Of a stretch of 64,000 bases of DNA, positions 58,689 through 64,000 are shown in pieces. How positions within the stretch are numbered: position 1 is the stretch's first letter; every line of letters begins with the position of its first letter. The stretch is from Jacaranda mimosifolia (taxonomy: Eukaryota > Streptophyta > Magnoliopsida > Lamiales > Bignoniaceae), in NCBI GenBank assembly GCA_018894105.1, contig CM032118.1:32158690-32222689 (forward strand), written 5' to 3'. The notes under the pieces were generated by a model, which worked only from the letters and a program-made list of their open reading frames with translations, had not been told where the DNA came from and did no database searches. The translations under genes and the position numbers were made by a program.

Positions 58689-60932
58689 TGAAGGTATATG
58701 TGGGACTAGGATCCAAATATTTTCAAGAAAAACTGAATAAAACTAGCCCACACACATCCACAAGGATCTAGACATGAATAGGATTCAGATTTAGAAAGGG
58801 AAATACCCTGATGAAACCGAAAATCAAGGACAAGGAAGAACACCCTTCAACTCTTGAAGATGTCCCCTCCCTGGCGTAGTAGAAACACCAACCGATTTCC
58901 CCAAGTTAGACTCCTTTTGAGCCAAAAATTTTACTATATTCCCTTAATGCCTTGAAGATGCTACAGCCAAAATTTTAGCTCAATCAGAACAAAATAAGTC
59001 CTCCCAAAACTTGTTGCAAGTGGGTGCCAGAAACTGGTTTCCAAAAGCAAAAGCAACCCAAATGCTTTTGCCTCTAATGAGATAGTCCACACACCAAATG
59101 AATAGATCCTTTCTCTACAAAAATATATGGAGATAATTGCAAAGCAATGGAGGAAAGAAGGCCAAGTATGGATGGGGAGGATAAAGGAGGTTGGAGAGGT
59201 TTGTGAAGAATCTAACTATTAGATACCCATTAACAAAGTTTGTTGTTGGGAGAATAATTCACATCTTGCAAATGCTTACCCTATGGCTGCCTCCCTCTTA
59301 TATCTATATATAGGAAGATGATGGTGTGTGGTCACACACCATCTTCAAGGAAGGGATGCCACATGCCCATGCCAAGGTGGCCACTAACAATTAGTGTTGT
59401 GTGAATTTGAATATCATTTGGAATTTATATTTCATCCCATGAAATATCTTCCAAATGAATTCTAATTCCATATTAAATGAACTCTTCATTTAATAATTCT
59501 CTCCAAAATTAACTCTCCAATTCAATTAAATTAAAGACTTTAATTTAATTAATAATACTTTGACTTAACTCTTAAATCAAAGTGCTTAACTCTTCAAGCT
59601 AGTCAAAATTAATTTAACATTTAAACTATTTTGACCAATTGATAGTCATGTGACATCAATTAATTAACTCTTAATTAATTGATCTTAATTTAACTCTTAA
59701 ATTAAATTGACCAATTTAACTCTTAAATTTATCAAGCCAAAAATGACTCCAATTTTCACCTACTTCAAATTAGGTCAAGAGCGAATTTTCTAACACTTAG
59801 AAAATTCTCCTTCCTTAAATAGGTCATTCAATTTGGCTTTTGTGTGTGACCCATTAGATTCAACCATTCATTAGACATGGGATCACAACTCCTTGTGACT
59901 TATGGAATATCAAATATTCACATTACTTTAAACTCTTTTAAACTAAGCGACTTAATTCAATTAATCTCATGAATTGAATAGTACCTAATTTTCAAGGTCG
60001 ATGTCCAATCTCAAGCCCATTGAGCCCAACTAATTGGCCAAAATGAATGCTCTTGGAGAACAATTCTAGCATTACGCTTACCATGCAAATACGGTCCATC
60101 CTTCTCCTATCTCCATGAAAGAAGCTTAGGGTAAGATATTAGTCGGCTCCCTAATAGCTTCGATGCTATGCTTCTATTCTCAATGTTCAATTCCCTTTAT
60201 GACCTCATCTTTGAAAACACCGTTCAAAATTGTCACATCACCTTATGCAAGGATTTCTTGGAATCAATCATTATAGAACACATAGGAGATGCACTCACCC
60301 TTCACAAAAAGGATGAGTTGGATTCCATCTTAGATCTCACAAACCTCCATGTCTAATAGCTCATGTCCAATCTCAACTAGAGTGGCCCTCTAAGTGACCA
60401 AGGAAAAATCAAAGCATAAGGACTAGACACAAGGTTACCATAGATATTCAAGTCAAAGGACTAATAATATGCACTAACGTAAGCTGGAGAACTTGCCACT
60501 ACTGACTTGCCACTTTGGCTATCTAGTAGATTTTCCAGGCAAACCTTCAGTGCCTTATTCTATAACAAGCATCTACTAACATGCACCCATATCTCATATG
60601 GGATTACTCATGAAACGGAACAACATCCAACTCTTAGATTTATGCATCGATAGTGCAAGTCTATCCGAATCTTAGATGCCTTTCTCGTAAGATCCTATGA
60701 CTAGGAAGATTTAAGATCACGACCATGTAAGACTTATTCCATGATCACCATCCAATGCGTGATCAAGTCTCCTAGTCTTATGTGATCTAAGGGCTTTATC
60801 TAAATATCAGTGTAGTAAATAATGAGCATAAGATGAAGATGGCCATATAAGGAATATCATTCAATCAAGATTGCCTTATAAGGAATCATTTACGAGGCCA
60901 ATCTAGTTGGCTTGCGGGGTATTATTCCAACA
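58689..60932 (-). repeat. L4 3' LTR
   Basis: 2244 bases from TGTTGGAATAATACCCCGC (minus) to CATATACCTTCA. It has the TTAA-rich array (59730-59480) and TATA box (59312-59304). Next to the box is a 10-base inverted repeat, ATGGTGTGTG and CACACACCAT (59321-59342). Confidence 0.9.
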
Positions 60933-60949
60933 ATCTCCTACTTGCCCTG

Positions 60950-62430
60950 AAGCCAATTCCTCAGAGCCTTAAGGCCCATCTTCTCAAGATGTCCTTCAAA
61001 GACCGTTTGCATATAAAGGTTTAAACAGTGGTTCTGCTATATTCTCTTCTGAGGCAACTTTATCCACTCAGTTGGCCTCTATCAATTGATATCATATATC
61101 AAATAATAACACATTTACTATGTTCGGATCACTAATGAGATCTTGGCTCAAGTCCTAAGTTATCTTCTGAAGACAACCATTGGCTCATGCATGCTAGGCA
61201 CTACATCTAACTCTCTGATGAAGTTTTCCATCCAAACACCTTCCTTTGCAGTTTTCAAAACCACAAATTATTTCACCTTAGTGGTAGAGTCGATGGTAGT
61301 GTCTTGTTTGGAACTTTCCAACTCACCGCACTGCCATTGAGGCAAAATATTAATCTAGAAGTGAATTTTAGGTCATCCACATCGGATTGGGAACTAGAAT
61401 CCGAAAACACCTTGAGTTTTAATTCTCCATTGCCGTATACCAAAAACATGTCCTTAGTCATTCTCAAATACTTAAGGATTGCTTTTATGGTTGTCCAATA
61501 ACTATTACTAGGATTAGATTGGAAACAACTCGTAACACTTAGAGCATGTGCCACATTTAGTTTAGTACATTGAACCACACACATTATGCTCCCCATGGCA
61601 GATGCATAAGGTATGTGGAACATCCTCAGTCTCCGTCTTCAATTTTGGGGGCCATAGACTTGGAGAGATGAATGTCATTTCCCGTGGGAAGGAATCCCCA
61701 AATATATTCTTCCATACTAAACCTCTTTAGTATTTTATCAATGTACGGGGTTTGAAAAAGCCCCAACATCCTCCTCGATCTACCTCTATAGATACGTATT
61801 CCTAATAAATAAAATGTTTTTTCCAAATCCTTCATGGAGAATTGTGTAGATAACCACGCTTTAGTACACTCTAACATTCCTACCTCATTCCCAATGAGAA
61901 GGATGTCATCGACATAAAGTACAATAAACTGTAAAGTACTCCCACTAGCCTTCATGTACACACATGGTTCGTACACATTTTTGACAAAGCCAAACGATTT
62001 GACTATCTTGTCAAAATGTATGTTCCAACTTCGAGACGTCTGTTTGAGTCCATAAATAGATCTCTAGAGTTTGAAAACCTTTTGCTCACTCCCCTTGGAT
62101 GTAAAACCTTGTGGTTGCTCCATATAGATTTCTTCTTCAATGTCTCCATTGAGGAAAGTGATTTTCACATCCATTTACCATATGTCATAGTCATAATATG
62201 TGGCTATGGCAATTCGAACGAACTTAGGCATTGCGAGAGATAAAAAGATTTCCTCAAAATTACTGAGTCTTTGAGTGTAATCTTGTGCCACTAGTTGCAA
62301 CTTAAACGTCACTACCTCTTCATTTACTCCTAGCTTTTGCTTATAGATCCACTTACAACCAACAGGAACTATTCCCTTTGGTGGATCTACCAAAGTCCAT
62401 ACTTTGTTGGAGTACATGGAGTTCATTTTG
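60950..62430 (-). pseudogene. pol: L4 reverse transcriptase and RNase H, broken
   Basis: Reverse transcriptase starts at 62426-62175 (MNSMYSNKVWTLVDPPKG, GCKWIYKQKLGVNEE). After stops, 61976-61626 carries the YVDD box at 61916-61905 and LSTQFSMKDLEKTFYLLG. RNase H text is open at 61623-61273 (LNVAHALSVTSCFQSN, FLVYGNGELKLKVFS) and then decays to 60990. The catalytic Asp pair of the polymerase is intact. Confidence 0.88.
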
Positions 62431-62599
62431 GATCACATGGCATCATGCCAATGTCCTGAGTCTATGTCCAACATAGCTTCCTCATAGATCTTGGGATCAT
62501 TATCTGATTAGTCTGTCTCATGAAAGAATGCGAAATCCAGTTTGACCTTCTCAGAAGTTGTGTGTAAGGATTTTTAATATTTATTTGTTTCTACCGCTT

Positions 62600-63480
62600 G
62601 TGGGATTTAATGATCATCTTGAACTTCAAAAAATTCAACAACAACGCTATTTCTATCCAATAGAAAATCTTTTTCCAAAAAGGTGGAATTCCTCGAAACA
62701 AACACCTTTTGTTTCGAGGGATAATAGAAGTAATAACCCATAAACTCTCTCGGGTATCCCACAAACTTGCACAAGGTGGATCTACTATCCAACTTGTCTC
62801 CTACAGTTTATCTCACGTAAGCAGAAGACCCCCAAACCCTTAGGTAGTAGTATGAGGGTACTTTGCCATACCATATCTCATGCAACATCTTTGGTACCGA
62901 CTTTGAAGGTACTACGTCTAGTAACTTCGCCACCGTTTCTAAGGTGTATCCCCAAAAGAGTATGGGCACATCGAAAAAACTCATCATGGAACGTACCATG
63001 TCCAACAAGGTACGATTTCTCTTCTCGACTACTCCATTGTGTTGGGGTGTGTCGGGTGGAGTCTATTAAGAGAGAATCTTATTCTCCTTTAGATAATCCA
63101 AGAATTCAGTACTTAAGTATGCTCCCCTTTGATCCGATTGAAGAGCTTTAATACTAAGTATCGATTGCTTTTCCACTTCATTCCTAGAAACTTTGAACTT
63201 TTCAAAGGCTTCGAACTTGTACTTCATAGAATACATGTGTCTAAATCGACTATAATCATCGGTGAAGGTGATGAAGTAAAAATAGCCATTTCTCCCACTA
63301 ACTCTTAGTGGGCCACAAACATCTATATGGATCAAATCCAAAGGACTTGTGGAGTGCTCCAATTATCCTACAAAAGGAGTTTTGGTCATTTTTCCCTTCA
63401 AACAAGATTCACAAGTATGAAGGTCCTCAATGCCACTAACATTTAGTGCTTTGAGAGCTTCTAACTTGTTCGTCTTATTT
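62600..63480 (-). pseudogene. pol: L4 integrase, broken
   Basis: The core is open at 63362-63066 (LIHIDVCGPLRV, FITFTDDYSRF). Its second acidic site reads SDQRGAY in place of SDRGGEY. TAA at 63068-63066 is at the same codon as the stops in L1 and L2, and the next codon is TAG. The C-terminal part is open at 63008-62808 (PILFWGYTLETVAKLL, IWYGKVPSYYYLRVWGS) and 62792-62607 (KFVGYPREFMGYYFYY). Confidence 0.88.
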
Positions 63481-64000
63481 TTAGGGATATGCCCAAGTCT
63501 TGCATGCTAAAGAATGGCATCTTTTTGGTTGTCTAACTTTCTTACTTTGCTGAAAGTGTATTAGTGATAGTTGAGAATCCAATATGTACAATCTTTTGTC
63601 AAGTGTACCATAAGCAACTAAAGAACTCATTCTTTAATGCCTTCAATTTTCCATTTGATATAGAAGGATCAAATCCTTCGCTATCCAAAATGGGAATTGA
63701 AATAATATTCTCAACAATATATGGTACATTATAACAAAGGTCCAATACAAGTACGGAATTTCCTAAGTCTAACTTATTATACACCTTTGACTTTGATCAC
63801 AACTCTTGCCTTTTAGCTAAGGTGGGGGATCATATCCCCATCACTTAGATTTATTCTTCTTTCTATTCTTTGTAACAACTTACAAAGATAAGAACCACAT
63901 GCGATATCATATATCCATGAAGAAGAAGTCATCCTTAAATGCACTTTAATAAAGTACAAACCCTTCTTGAGGGTTGCAAGGTATTCTTTGCAAAACCGCT
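63481..64000 (-). pseudogene. pol: L4 protease and gag end, at window edge
   Basis: Minus-strand text shows the end of the zinc knuckle region at 63999-63970 and the protease stretch with an intact Trp but D-I in place of D-T (WIYDIACGS, about 63925-63895). Pre-integrase text is open at 63784-63599 (KLDLGNSVLVLDLCYNVPYI). Confidence 0.8.

Larger units (their letters stand above)
58689..64000 (-). mobile_element. L4: long-LTR copia element, cut by window edge
   Basis: On the minus strand the 3' LTR is 60932-58689, preceded by RNase H, reverse transcriptase, integrase and protease text. Gag and the 5' LTR lie beyond the window. The left flank is GATAC (58684-58688), whose partner cannot be seen. 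Confidence 0.92.

Noticed and set aside
1..64000. CRISPR arrays, bacterial operons, tRNA or rRNA genes
   Set aside because: No regularly spaced short repeats with unique spacers, no ribosome-binding or operon layout, and no tRNA or rRNA cores were seen. Everything points to plant nuclear repeats.

Overview
This window looks like plant nuclear DNA, most likely from a flowering plant. It is a repeat-rich, gene-poor intergenic stretch. The signs are several Ty1/copia LTR retrotransposons (two with initiator-Met-tRNA-like primer sites), short hAT-type non-autonomous elements, a Mutator-type element with long terminal inverted repeats, a PIF/Harbinger transposase relic, and two relics of the plant 'putative gypsy-type transposon' (PF04195-like) protein. 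I found no intact host gene, rRNA, tRNA or CRISPR array. Every coding region is a transposon protein, and every one is broken by stops or frameshifts. I cannot name the species.

Layout. (1) 1-14260 is copy A of a segmental duplication; copy B lies in the same orientation at about 44120-52715. Each copy is an empty-site reference for insertions in the other. Copy A gained a copia element (CopA, 905-8408), a hAT-like MITE (8581-9161) and has an A-only block (9418-12988) holding a decayed gene and two more MITEs. Copy B gained a younger minus-strand copia element (CopB, 46108-52134, perfect TAAGA target duplication). (2) 14261-15293 holds a Harbinger relic. (3) 15294-43608 is a nested cluster of one long-LTR copia family (LTR about 2.1-2.25 kb): L0 (an LTR only), L1 (truncated), L2 (5' LTR truncated and carrying a Mutator-like insert) on the plus strand, and L3 on the minus strand. 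(4) 52716-58688 is AT-rich non-coding DNA followed by a second PF04195-like relic. (5) 58689-64000 is a fourth copy of the long-LTR family (L4, minus strand), running off the window edge.

History inferred from the joints. The A/B duplication came first. CopA, the hAT-like MITE and CopB then inserted separately. In the middle cluster L2 inserted into the 3' LTR of L3, and L1 into L0. A single deletion with a 5-base microhomology (GAGGA, 24011-24015) can explain the loss of the 3' end of L1, the rest of L0, the outer part of the L3 LTR and the front of the L2 5' LTR. The best leads for a second look are a repeated GGCACTCG-type motif in the unusually long (about 1.95 kb) leader of the long-LTR family, a stop at the same integrase codon in three of its four copies, a shared non-canonical sequence at the primer site in CopA and CopB, and the GC-rich island inside the Mutator-like element. 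I saw no convincing new multi-gene system.
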